From assembly GCF_032452875.1 (NCBI RefSeq), contig NC_083881.1:61201689-61265688 (forward strand): a stretch of DNA of 64,000 bases. Direction: 5' to 3'. The position numbers were made by a program, and so were the translations under genes. Of this stretch, positions 22,691 to 33,424 are shown piece after piece. The DNA is from Bos javanicus (Eukaryota; Chordata; Mammalia; Artiodactyla; Bovidae). The notes beneath the pieces are model-generated. The model saw nothing but the letters and a program-made list of their open reading frames with translations. It was not told where the DNA came from and searched no databases. The first letter of the stretch is position 1; every line of letters begins with the position of its first letter.

Positions 22691-24908
22691 ATGATATGTC
22701 AGTGTATGAAAACGAGTCAATCTAAGAAACTGAAACTTTTATTTGAGTCAAATTTGAGGATTAAACCCAGGAGGAGCATATCAGAAAGCTCTCACAGTGA
22801 AGTAAAGGCACAGTTTTGGAAGCTTGTTGAGACAGAGCTGTTCCTTAAGTGATGTATTATTGACAGTTTATACAATCCAGATCTAAGCATCATCATGGCC
22901 CCTTATAAGATCAAGAAGGAATGTTATCTTTTAAGGAGCTGTCTTGGTGATGCTAAGAGAATGTTTCTCTTTATGGTTGAGCAGGTATTTCTGCTGATGA
23001 GAAAGTTTGGTGGATGCATAATGCAGATACACAATGCACAGTAGAGGGGACAGAGGCTACCAAAGGGCAGAGAAAAAATTGTTTAAATTTTTCTTGTCTT
23101 GCCATAAAACAGGAAATTTAATGATCAATGGGGGGAAAGTGCGAAGTAATCTTTCACTAGAAAGTATTAGGTGATCAACCATTTGGTCACTCAAAACCAG
23201 GGTCACTGCTTGCCTGTCCTAGGGTCTATCACGTCCCTCCATGTCAAGTTCTAATTGTCCGATTCTCTCCTTTCCCGGGAACTGTACTAGCAGGATGTTT
23301 GGCAAGGACTGACATTCAATTCTAAGTTGTCCCATAAACCTTTTAAGCCCACTTTCCTCACATGTGTGTTGTATATATCCGTGATTTTATAGAGAACTGC
23401 AGACGTGATGATTTTATAGAGAACTGCAGATGTGGTCTAGAATTTCAAGTCATTTAGACATTATCTTAGTATAAGTAGGTGACACAGCTTGAAAGGCAGG
23501 AAAATATCAACTTACAAGTTCCAGAAGCTAAATTGATAGTGGTGGCAATATCATCAGCAAAGATTTAAGCCAAAATCCTCCTGAATCAAATCATTTTCCT
23601 TGTATTTTCCCTAAACTTGAAGTAAGAAGATGGTTCAGAACAAAAATTTGACACTTCATGGGTCATAAGATGAGTTAACAAATAAGACGGTATCACTTAG
23701 TGGTATTGGTGGTAACTTTATATTGCACAGTGCTAGAATTAATTTTAAAATAAAATGTTTAGGGACCATTTTGGAGAAGAGAAATCCTTCAAGGCAACCT
23801 GGGAATACTGGATGTAGTTAATTGTCCACAGATCCAGCACTTGAATTGATATTTGAAACTTGCATGTGGTTGAGCCCAAGAAATACAGTTGGCTCATTAG
23901 CAAAATTGTGAGCAGTTGTCAGAGTAGTCAGTATACAGGCCTTCTCTGACATTTTGGGTTAGCTGTCTACTTCAGATATTATCTTCTCAAACTGGCCTGG
24001 TAGTGCTGGTCTTATCTAAGTCAAGTGTTGGAAACAGGAGTTGCAGTTCATTCAGCAGAGACCTGATAAGGTCCCTTCAAAAGTGGCCAAGTCCTTTGTC
24101 TTTTCCAGTATGCATAATCTGGTTGCAGGTCATGGTGCATTGTTGATTGCTTCCAAAGTTAGATTACTGTGATAAACTTTGGAAACAGAGGGTCTTTTTA
24201 ATGACTAAACTTTATAAGGCATTATCTGGAAGGTGAGTCTTAGTCTCCTTAGTAAATACAGACCTCAATTAACAAAACTAGAATTCAGTGTTCACTGAAA
24301 CAATATTTTTTTCTAAAGGTACCCTCACTTCTACCAAATATAGCCAAATTGAAACTTACTTGTTCATAAAATAAGTCTGGCTAATTGACTATGGAGACTT
24401 CTAAATTGGCTATGCTGGAACCTGTCGTGAAGACTCAGATTGAGCTTTAAAAACCTCAAGGTTAGGAAAGCCATTCCAAAGGTGTGTCAGCAGTAATATT
24501 TCAGACAAAAATTATAACCATACTCAGTTCACCCAGTCCTATATGACTAATCCTTGACCTTTATTTTCTGTTAACAGTTATATGAAGCCATCCAGTTTTC
24601 ATTAGAATTCTTTCTTACCCAGTTCAGCAGTATGATATGAATATTAATCAGAAATTTGTACTTGTCAAGAAGTACTTTGTGAATTTTCTTTAAGGATGAA
24701 ACTTTTTGCAAAAACCAAAGTACAATGATAACTGTCTATAAATGAGAAAAGACTTTAAAAGTCAAGGTTAAACATATGATTATAATGCAACTGAAAAACT
24801 TGGTTACTGCTGTGACATACAACAACTTAAGATAATTACTAAAATGACTGACAGTCATTTACTAGGACCTATCAGAATTTTAGGAATTCCATATGATTTC
24901 TAGAGTAT
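22691..24908. other. Intergenic DNA, no gene recognised
   Basis: More than 2 kb without an open frame over 60 codons. A short tandem duplication is visible at 23385-23435 ('gtgatgattttatagagaactgcagac' type, twice). Its composition resembles 31997-33424 on the far side of the provirus, and both may belong to one older ERV internal region, but I cannot identify retroviral motifs. Confidence 0.4.
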
Positions 24909-24921
24909 GTGTATTAATGTT

Positions 24922-25196
24922 GCTGCTGCTGCTACTAAGTCGATTCAGTCGTGTCCAACTCTGTGCGACCCCATAGACGGCAGCCCACCAGGCTCCCCCG
25001 TCCTGGGATTCTGCAGGCAAGAACACTGGAGTGGGTTGCCATTTCCTTCTCCAATGCATGAAAGCGAAGAGTGAAAGTGAAGTCGCTCAGTCGCGTCTGA
25101 CTCTTAGTGACCCCATGGACTGCAGCCTACCAGGCTCCTCCATCCATGGGATTTTCCAGGCAAGAGTACTGGAGTGGGGTGCCATTGCCTTCTCCA
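24922..25196 (-). mobile_element. Bov-A2 SINE on the provirus 5' edge
   Basis: A dimeric Bov-A2 in reverse, starting with a (GCT)n tail, flanked by a 13-bp duplication GTGTATTAATGTT (24909-24921 and 25197-25209). The duplicated bases include the last host bases (TTAA) and the first four LTR bases (TGTT) of the provirus, so the SINE landed on the junction after the provirus was in place. Confidence 0.92.
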
Positions 25197-25205
25197 GTGT
25201 ATTAA

Positions 25206-25591
25206 TGTTAGGTAGGTAGAATAGGAAAAAGGAATCCAGAATGGTGGTGGCTAAAAGACAAAGGGAAAAGCCTGTGAAAATAAAACAAATGAAGGTCCAA
25301 GGGCCAGAGCATGGACCTCAGGTGAAACAAACAGCCCTCCTGGCTAGCCCAATTTACATAGGGCAGGCTCAGGGGGAGGAGAAAAAACATATAAAAAGAG
25401 GAGCCAAAATTGGGGGGTGGGGGTTGCTTCTCTTCTCTTCGCATCTTTTGGGTTGGCCCGCCCTCACGCCTCAAAGATACATTTTCCTTTGTTTGCCAAG
25501 TAAAATTGAGCTGTAACACTGGTCCGTCCATCACTTCAAATCTTTGCTGCGGTGAGACAGAACCAAAGAAATTACACACTCCACCGATACA
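25206..25591 (+). repeat. Provirus 5' LTR
   Basis: Begins TGTTAGGTAGG and ends near GATACA. A TATAAAAA box lies at about 25391-25398, followed by a pyrimidine-rich R region. It matches the 3' LTR along its length with scattered differences. Confidence 0.9.
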
Positions 25592-25609
25592 GTGCTGTGA
25601 CTGGGATTT
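25590..25609 (+). other. Primer-binding site, tRNA-His-like
   Basis: The bases after the 5' LTR, CAGTGCTGTGACTGGGATTT, agree at 15 of 20 positions with the complement of the 3' end of mammalian tRNA-His as I recall it. That primer is used by HERV-H-type elements. Confidence 0.6.
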
Positions 25610-26107
25610 AACCTGGCTGAAACAACCTCAGCTCTGTCCCCACAAGACGGAGACCAAGCACAGCAGAAGCCCAACTCGAAAGCTCCTGTGGTGGAAGCTG
25701 GATGTGAAGAAAACCCAGCACGGGGGAAGTGACAAGCCCAGCGTGCAAGAAACCAGGACAGCAAAAACAAACTCAGCAGAACGCTCACACGGCTGTCTCA
25801 GGTTCCAGGAGACCTCCGGTTGGGGTAGGAAGTTCTTGCCCCTGTGGCTGGAAAAACACGTGGCTAACAAAATCTTAATTCCTTTACAATACCTCATTCC
25901 TTGTTTCCTCGAACCCCCTGTGAACAGATGAGTGGCAGCGGGTGCCCCAAGGTGTCCCAAAGCCTCTACTATCTGCCGTGCCTTAGTAACTGTTTGCCCA
26001 TGAGGGTAGGGGTTCTTCTGTCCTTAATCTTCTTTGTGCCAAGGATCAGGCCAGTGAAAACTGTGAGCACAGGTCAGGTATTTAGCAGATTTTCCAGCAG
26101 GTTATGA

Positions 26108-26379
26108 TGGAGAAGGCAATGGCAACCCACTCCAGTACTCTTGCCTGGAAAATCCCATGGATGGAGGAGCCTGGTAGGGTGCAGTCCATGGGGTTGCTAA
26201 GAGTCGGACATGACTGAGCGACTTCACTTTCACTTTTCATTTTCATGCATTGGAGAAGGAAATGGCAACCCACTCCAGTGTTCTTGCCTTGGGAATCACA
26301 GGGATGGGGGAGCCTGGTGGGCTGCTGTCTATGGGGTCACACAGAGTCAGACACGACTGAAGCGACTTAGCAGCAGCAG
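26108..26379 (+). mobile_element. Bov-A2 SINE inside the provirus
   Basis: A full Bov-A2 dimer ending in (AGC)n, flanked by a 14-bp duplication CCAGCAGGTTATGA (26094-26107 and 26380-26393). It is younger than the provirus. Confidence 0.93.
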
Positions 26380-26469
26380 CCAGCAGGTTATGAAGGGGAT
26401 TCCTCAGTACGTTTTCCCACTGCTTTTTCCTCCTGTCCTTCAGCTCCTCTCTACTGGGACTTGAGCCTG

Positions 26470-26950
26470 GCCAAAACCCAAAGTGCCTGGTTTTAGGACC
26501 TAATGAAGCTCAAACTCTTGATGTCTCATTGCAAAAAATTCAGTGAGAGAGACAGCAATAGGTAAGAGGTGGATTTGTTCAAATTCAGAGAGAAGCACAT
26601 GCCAAGAGTGTGGGCCATCACAGAGGAGAGGCCATGGAATATGATGTTAGTTTTTGAGGGCTGGATGATTTCATATGCTAATTAGTGGGAAGATCATTCC
26701 ATTAGGGAACCACCCACTCCTCCATCTTTTGACAGTGACTTGGAACTGTCCTGGCACCTCTGGGTGTATCATTTAGCTTGCAGATTGAGGATCAAGGTTT
26801 AGTTGAATTTGACTTGTCATCTTGGACCCATTTGATTTTAATCAGTTTATGTTATGCCCTTGGGCTATGTCATTCTTTCAAAAGTTGTGCCCTGCCCCCT
26901 TCCCTCCTGTTTCATGATCTTTTCCTGAGCCCCCTCCAGGCCCACAATGT
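26470..26950 (-). mobile_element. Possible solo LTR inside the provirus
   Basis: 'ctaatgaagctcaaactcttgatgtctcattgcaaaaaattcagtgag' through 'ccctcctgtttcatgatcttttcctgagccccctccaggcccaca' resembles a bovine LTR read in reverse. No target duplication was confirmed. Confidence 0.4.
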
Positions 26951-27760
26951 TGCTCTACAATCTTCTGGAGGGACAACCAGAAAATAGCTGGCCCTTGGGT
27001 GAGAAATGCTATGTAATATCCAATCTCTCCAGATATTCAGGCCTTCATCTTCCATGTTTCCTACAACATGTGGGACAACAGCACCTCTCAGTGGACCCAA
27101 TAGTGTGGGTGACAGGCACACAATGCCTGCTAGAAGTCATCTGTTGGTGGCATCCCTTCCAAGGGCAGTTGGGCTTCTGGGGATAATGTTTGCCACTTTG
27201 GGAGTAGCCCTGCAGGCCGTTTGGGCCCAAACGGTTACCACCCTTCTCCTAAAGTTACAAACATACCCCCAGATCAAATCTCCACCCCACATTTGTGAAC
27301 ATCTGGTTTGTTGCCTCTTATCAATTTGTTCTTACGCCACTTACTAACTCCTCCAATCAGGGCCCTGCCCCCTTGTCGGCAACATCGTTCCACCCTGCTT
27401 ATTAAAATACCCCTAATGCCCCAAACAGGACCAGATAACCCGCTCCTTTGTCATTCCTTCTGTTAGTACCTAGACTGGGTCTGTGACAATGAAATGTTTA
27501 CCACTGGAGACACCCTAAACTGCCCTTATGAAAGACTAGGGGAGGAAATCAGTGACTTACATTCCCTTAGAGCAATAAGGGGATAAGTCTTATGGCTGTT
27601 TCACCAGGTTCCCAGTCTCAAGGCACAGACTTGCATTGCTTTACATGATGATATCTATTCCTATCCCTGGTGGACAAGCCAGCAATGAGTTAAGATTACA
27701 ACCCCTTAATCCTACGCAGCACTGGTCACACTGAAGACCTTAGGGATGCCCAACTCCAAT
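26951..27760. other. Unresolved internal provirus sequence
   Basis: Probably 5' leader and gag matrix region, or another nested piece. Overlapping open frames on both strands at 26912-27347 show no clear homology. I cannot assign it. Confidence 0.35.
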
Positions 27761-27771
27761 CCGGGGGTCCC

Positions 27772-27991
27772 AGGAGGTTGACCTGCCTCGACCTGCTTAG
27801 GGGTCTAGTCCTTGGGAGGTTGTCACACCTCAGCCTGCTCAGGGATCCGACAGTCCAAGGGTGCCAGGAGGTCGACATGCCTCAACTTGCCCAGGGACCC
27901 AATTCTCAGGAGGCCGACATGCCTCCACCTGCCCAGGGATTCAATCTCCAGGAGGTTGTCATGCCTCGACCCGCATGGGGATCTGCATCCT
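27772..27991 (+). repeat. 42-bp tandem repeat in the provirus gag region
   Basis: Five units starting at 27772, 27814, 27866, 27908 and 27950. The last three are exactly 42 bases apart, and a 10-base extra piece sits between units 2 and 3. The unit begins AGGAGGYYGACATGCCTC and encodes 14 residues of the form QEADMPPPAQGFNL, a proline-rich repeat. Its place before the capsid fits the proline-rich p12-like part of gammaretroviral gag. Confidence 0.85.
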
Positions 27992-28124
27992 GAGCCAGGG
28001 ATGCCTGGCTCTCAGGTTGCAACAATACTGGATAGGATAAGCTTCGGAAAGACTCACCCCTAAGGAAGTGCACCCATGGAAATAGAAAGAAGCTTATTAG
28101 TTGTGGGACTGTGCCTGGTCTCAG

Positions 28125-28676
28125 CAATAACTTAGGAGTGCAAGGAGAACCCTATTGCCTTTCTGGAAAGTCTAAAAGAGGCCTTCCAAAAGTTAACCAA
28201 TCTGGACTTAGACTCTTATAAGGGACAAGTGATTTTAAAGGACAAATTCGTGTCCCAGTGTGCATTATCTATCACGATAAAGTTACAACAGCTACGGCAG
28301 CAGGACCCTGCTGCCTCTTTAGATGAAATGGTCCAGATAGCCACCAATACCTTTTATAACAGAGAACAGGAGAGGAAAGCCAACGCCCAGGAAAAGGAGA
28401 AAAGGAAAGAGACAAGCCATGCCCAGATTCTGGCCGCCCTCCAGAGAAGCCCTATGGCAAACCCCGAGTCCTTGAAGGACAAGGCACGAGGCAAATGCCT
28501 AATCTGTAGACAGGTGGGACATTGGGCCAAAGAGTGTCCAAACCATGGCAAGTCTCTTAAAACAGCTTCCTACAAATGCCAATGGTTGGGACATTGGGCG
28601 GCACTCTGCCCTAGGGACCCAAGAGCCTCAAGGTCAAGCACCAAGCCTTCCCTCATGATGATTCAACAGGACTGAA
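28125..28676 (+). pseudogene. Provirus gag remnant: capsid end and nucleocapsid
   Basis: A major-homology-region-like segment (NPIAFLESLKEAF, about 28147-28185) is followed by the frame 28229-28675 with capsid C-terminus, a charged stretch and nucleocapsid. The first zinc knuckle is complete (CLICRQVGHWAKEC, CX2CX4HX4C). The second has lost its first Cys (SYKCQWLGHWAALC). Two knuckles are unusual for gammaretroviruses proper but occur in HERV-H-type elements. No intact start is present. Confidence 0.85.
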
Positions 28677-28719
28677 GCAGCCCACTCCACCAGCCCGCCT
28701 GTCACAGATAACCATTACA

Positions 28720-28880
28720 GGGCTGGAGCCAAGCATGCAACTGGATGTGGCAGGTAAGTCCGAGAATTTCTTGGTTGACACCTACTCTGTCCTGACCTCC
28801 TGCTCCAGAGCCTTCTCCCCCCAAACCTGTACCATTCTGAGTGCTACAGGAAAAACAATTACGAAAAGATTCACCTGATC
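28720..28880 (+). pseudogene. Provirus protease remnant
   Basis: Reads GKSENFLVDTYSVLTSC, the flap-side context of a retroviral aspartic protease. The residues right after the catalytic Asp-Thr, normally Gly-Ala, are deleted, so the active site is broken. The frame stops soon after, near 28877. Confidence 0.75.
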
Positions 28881-28919
28881 ACTTCTTTGTTGCTGCAATG
28901 GACAAATATTTTCCCATCA

Positions 28920-29270
28920 GTTTCTAGTGGTTCCTGAGTGTCCTACGTGCTTATTGGGAAGGGATCTCTCTCTCTGCCTTTGAAATCTTGCAGCTATTAC
29001 AGTCCTGATAAAAGATGCTTTAAAACTCTCTCTTGGGGGCAAACTATTTTTACCAGCCATCAAATAAAACAACTCCTGAATGGGAGAGGCCATTTATGGA
29101 TATCTGATCAAAGAATCCTCAGATATCAAGTAGTGCTGATGGAAAATCCAGGCCTGACTATATCTCCCCTTGTGAGGTTCTTAACCCAGCTACCCTCCTG
29201 CCTACCCCTGAGGGCTCTCTCTCCTTTCACTCTTGCCTAGAAACCTTGGACCATGGACAAAACCCTGAAA
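28920..29270 (+). pseudogene. Provirus RT end fragment (palm missing)
   Basis: Protease sequence is followed within about 100 bases by the RT C-terminal (connection) region, with short matches such as GRGHLWISDQRILRYQ and NPATLLP in shifting frames. No YXDD box is present, so a large internal deletion has removed fingers and palm. Confidence 0.65.
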
Positions 29271-29274
29271 GGGA

Positions 29275-29760
29275 TTGTCAGAAGATCCTCTGACCAATCC
29301 TGAGGAAATTTGGTACATTGATGGAAGCAGGTTTGTCTTGGGTGGAAAAAGAAGAGCTGGATATGCAATAGTCTCCAATTTTGAGACCATAGAGGCTAAA
29401 CCTTTGCCACCAGTTACTTCAGCCCAATTAGCTGAGCTTTTAGCCCTGGCTCGAGCTTTAGAGCTGGGAAAAGGAAAAAAAGTAGCCATTTACACTGACT
29501 CCAAATGTGCCTTTCTGGTGCTACATTCACATGCTGCTATTTGGAAAGAAAGAGGCCACTTGACCACCTGAGGGTCCCCAATCAAATATGGTAATCAAAC
29601 CCTTAGGCTCTTGGAGGCAGTCCATCTGCTCGCTGAGGTTTCAGTCTCCCACTATAAAGGACACCAAAAAGGAAGCATGGAAGTGGCGCAAGGGAACCAA
29701 GTAGCTGATCAGGCAGCTAAGAGAGCAGAATTACAGAACAATGCCCTAAAAGGGGTTGCC
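29275..29760 (+). pseudogene. Provirus RNase H remnant
   Basis: The frame 29275-29571 holds WYIDGSR, AELLALARAL and YTDSKCAF, i.e. the first three acidic catalytic residues. A stop at 29569-29571 interrupts it. The next frame (29611 on) has the last one in QVADQAAKRAEL. Confidence 0.88.
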
Positions 29761-30905
29761 ACCTTAGTTCCACAGACTAATTTGCCCAAAACTCCTTCAT
29801 ATACTGAAGGTGAGACTCTTAAAGCTAAGAGTGAGGGCTTTCAAGATCATATGGGGTGGTTCCAAGAGGAGGGACTCCTTTTTCTGCCTGGAACCTCCAA
29901 TGGAATTTGGTTAACTCCTTACATGCCACCACTTATTTAGGGGAGAAGGCCCTCCAAAGATTACCAGAAAGGTCCTTCAGAGAACAGGCCTCCAAATGAC
30001 TATAAGGCAAGTGGTCTCCTCTTGTCGCACTTGCCAATTAACCCCCAAGGAGCTCGAAGACCCCATCTGGCCCAGGCCATCCAATGATATGGGGCCTACC
30101 CAGAAGAGATCTGGCAGATGGACTTCACCCTGATGCCAGTTTCTCAAGGGTATAAATACCTATTAGTCATGATAGATACATTCACAGGATGGATTAAAGG
30201 CTTTCCCACCCAGACTGAGAAAGCTGAGGAGGTGCTAAAAAAAACTGCTCCATGAAATCATTCTGAGATTTGGTCTGCCCAAGTCATTACAAAATGACAA
30301 TGGGACATCATTTACTTCTAAGGTCACCCAAGGGGTCTCTAAAGCATTGGGCATTACTTATTATCTCCATTGTGCCTGGAGGCCTCAGTCTTCAGGAAAA
30401 GTGGAAAGAGCCAACCAATTCTTAAAATCAGTGATAAAAAAGATAACCCCAGAGACCTCCCTGGGATGAAAGGAGGTTTTACCAATAGCTCTCCTCCACA
30501 CCCATATTGCCTCTAAGGAACAGGTTGGTCTTAGTCCTTATGAGATGCTGTATGGGAGACCTTTGTTTATGTCAATGACCTCTTCCTAGATCCAGAGCTT
30601 CAGATCCTCTGGTCTTATACCCTGCTCATTGGGCAATTCCAACAAGGTATATGCTTGTGGGGTGTCAACTGGACCCCAAATATTCTAAAGAGCCACCACT
30701 GTATGCTCCAGGGACTCAAGTCCTAATTAGAGTCTGGAAAGATGGGTCGAAAGGCTCAACTCCAGCCCACATGGAAGGGCCCCTACCCTGTAATACTCTC
30801 TACCCCCACAGCAGTGAAGGTTCCAGGACACAACTCCTGGATTCTCTACTCATGAGTCAAGCCATGGAAGAAAACAGAAGAGGACACTCAATACACCTGG
30901 GAGCC
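29761..30905 (+). pseudogene. Provirus integrase remnant
   Basis: The core acidic residues can be followed across frames: WQMDFT (about 30115-30132), NDNGTSFTS (about 30294-30320) and GKVERANQ (about 30396-30419). A GPY-type C-terminal segment (WKGPYPVI) lies at about 30771-30794, ending in VKPWKK. Several stops and frameshifts interrupt it. Confidence 0.85.
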
Positions 30906-31500
30906 CCTGGGAGATCTCGGGTACCTATTCAGGACTACAAATGAGTGCCATTCTAATGAACACCCTCAAAATTAAGTTTCTGGGCATAAGATTTCTCAGG
31001 ACAGCTCTAAAGAGGCAACACAGCTTGGCAGGGGTTATACTCCAAAATAGCCAGGAGATAGACCTCCTAATCCCTGAACAAGGAGGGACTTGAGCCATCC
31101 TGAATGAGACGTGTTGTTTCAGGGTAAATACCTCCAACCAAGTTAAAGAAAGTCTCACAGTCCTCAAGAAAAACATTCAGATCCTACAGGATTTCAAAGA
31201 ACGAGCTGGAGAGTTCTTGGGGTGGCTACAATCTCTCTTTGGGGAAATCCTTCTTCAGGTGAGAGGGAATTTGGAGTTGGCTAATGCCCCTACTAATCCC
31301 TGTCATCACCATATTGATGCTGCTTATGATTGCTCTGTGTATTATCAATTGTCTAACCTGTTTTGTCTCTGCCCAGGTCAACAAGCTACAACATGCCGTG
31401 TCAGTCCAAAAAGGATATATAAAACTACACCCAACCATGGAAAATATCACTCACCCTTAGATGGACACCGCTGTAAGGACTCTGAGGCTTGAGACTAGCA
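30906..31500 (+). pseudogene. Provirus env transmembrane remnant
   Basis: The SU part of env is missing. The TM ectodomain near 31045-31200 shows the heptad-like LTVLKKNIQILQDF and the CX6CC context, in which the first Cys codon is a TGA stop (31091-31093). A hydrophobic anchor and cytoplasmic tail follow in another frame at about 31285-31460 (LLIPVITILMLLMIALCI). Not functional. Confidence 0.8.
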
Positions 31501-31600
31501 AGAGAGGGAGGCCCAATACCCCTCGCCGTCCCAGTTCAGCAGGAAGTAGCCAGAGAGACCTCAACGGCCCTATTCCGAAAGAATTGGGCCTCCCATCTCT

Positions 31601-31611
31601 TGAGGGAGGAA
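31601..31611 (+). other. Polypurine tract
   Basis: TGAGGGAGGAA lies directly before the 3' LTR TGTTAGG, as expected for plus-strand priming. Confidence 0.8.
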
Positions 31612-31992
31612 TGTTAGGTAGTTAGAATAGGAAAAAGGAGTCCAGAATGGTGGTGGCTAAAAGACAAAGGAAAAGCCCATGAAAATGGAACAAAAGAAAA
31701 TCCGAGGAGCAGAGTGAGAGCCTCAGGTAAAACAAACAGCCCTCCTGGCTAGCCCAATTTGCATAGGGCAGGCTCAGGGGTAGGAGAAAAAAACATATTA
31801 AGAAGAGGAGCCGAAATTGAGCGGGGGGGCTTCTCTTCTCTTTTCGTATTTTGGTTTGGCCCACCCTCACACCTTGAGGATATATTTTCTTTTGTTTGCC
31901 AAGTAAAACAAAGCTGTAACACTGGTCTGTTCATCGCTTCAAATTTTTGCTGTGGCAAGAGAGAACCAAGGAAATTATACACTCTCTTGACA
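31612..31992 (+). repeat. Provirus 3' LTR
   Basis: Begins TGTTAGGTAG and ends CTCTTGACA, followed by TTAA. Several percent divergence from the 5' LTR by eye points to an old insertion. Confidence 0.9.
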
Positions 31993-31996
31993 TTAA

Positions 31997-33424
31997 TAAC
32001 GTTTACCCATAGAATACAGTCTAAGAAGTTTTATCACTACTTATTTGACAATGCTTTCCATGTAATTTGACATACCAAATAAGCCTAATTAGTTTAATAT
32101 TCCTCTCTGAGATGGAGAGAAAACAAATTTTGAGGTGTTCCAGGAACCCTTTGTAAAACTTCAAAGTTAGCTGGAGGTCACATGAGCCTCATTTAGGATT
32201 TTATCTTTGGGAATTCTGTCAAAAATATCAATAAGTTTTAAAACACTTGGTCAAATAGAAACACAGGTCACTAAATAAAATGAATACGTATTCACAACCA
32301 AGGTGACAATAAAAGATTTCACTGGCAAATACAGATCATTTAAATACAAAGAAACTCACAATCTATTACCAAAAACAATCCAAAATCTTAAGAAAACTTT
32401 ATCCTCTTAGATAATCAAATTCAGGTTTTGTACCACTTTAAAGATTTTTTTTTAATGAAGTTCAATATTACCTAAGCCAGTCCTGACCATGTACAAACCT
32501 CTTAGTGTTCGTTTCCACAAATCTTTGACAACTTGATGTATCCATTTAGAAACAACCAGCTCTGTAACAAAACCACTTTTTTTTTTTTAAACAAAATGTA
32601 TTTCTGTTCCTCTTACCTTCTTTGCTGAAAACACAGGTCCTACTTTCCTTGCATACTGAAATGTTTCCCTTATAATTCTTAACCTTAAACCTTAATCTCT
32701 AGCAAAAACCAAGAAGCAAGTAATTATAAACTGTCATACCAGCACTTCCTGATTGGCATTTATGACTATTTTATAACCTCTAGAAACATACATCTTCCTT
32801 AGAATTTCTTTCCACAATGTGGTACAAAACATGTATCTAATAAGCCCAAACAACTTTAGTTTCTCATAAGACAAAAGTAGGTGAACTTAGACCTGCCCAG
32901 CAATTAATGTCACAGTACTTTATCCTACTTATAATGACCCAGACAGTGAAGGAATTTTCACGGTTTAACTTAGTTTTGTTTCAGGTTACCAAAATCTGGA
33001 GATACTATCTTTAGAGTAGACATTCCTAAATCAGATATTCCTTAAGAGTTTACGTAAAGTTCTTGTCTCACTTACCTCTATTTACTTAAAAGTTATTGTT
33101 ATTTTTCTTGCTGACAAATTTTGTAACTAATAAGGTTTTATTTGATTTCTAGTAAACCAAGGTACAGTAAAAGTATATTTAATATTGATGACTCTAAAGA
33201 CATGTCTTTATTAATCAAACCAACAAGCTTAAGCTAACTTAATCAAATATTAATTCAGTACTGAATATTTTCCAGATCATATGAACCTGAAGTTCATTCT
33301 GACCAGTTTCATTTATTTTTCCAAGTATTTATATAAGCATTTAATTTCCTTTAAGTCAATTAAATAGAGCTCTTTTAAAAATTAATTTTGACAATAGCAT
33401 GTATCTACAACACAGAGAGATACT
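31997..33424. other. Intergenic DNA, no gene recognised
   Basis: AT-rich with scattered A and T runs and no open frame over 60 codons. It may be ERV-internal DNA older than the provirus. Confidence 0.4.

Larger units (their letters stand above)
25206..31992 (+). mobile_element. Gammaretrovirus-like (class I) endogenous provirus, decayed
   Basis: Two LTRs (25206-25591 and 31612-31992) enclose gag, protease, RNase H, integrase and env remnants in the gammaretroviral order. TTAA lies at 25202-25205 and 31993-31996, a 4-bp target duplication as expected for gammaretrovirus-type integrases. The reverse-transcriptase palm and most of env SU are absent, and every reading frame is broken. It cannot encode a full protein. 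A Bov-A2 and probably another LTR are inserted in the 5' half. Confidence 0.9.

Noticed and set aside
25241..25960. Open frames on both strands over the 5' LTR and leader
   Set aside because: They cross the LTR, primer site and leader and show no protein homology.
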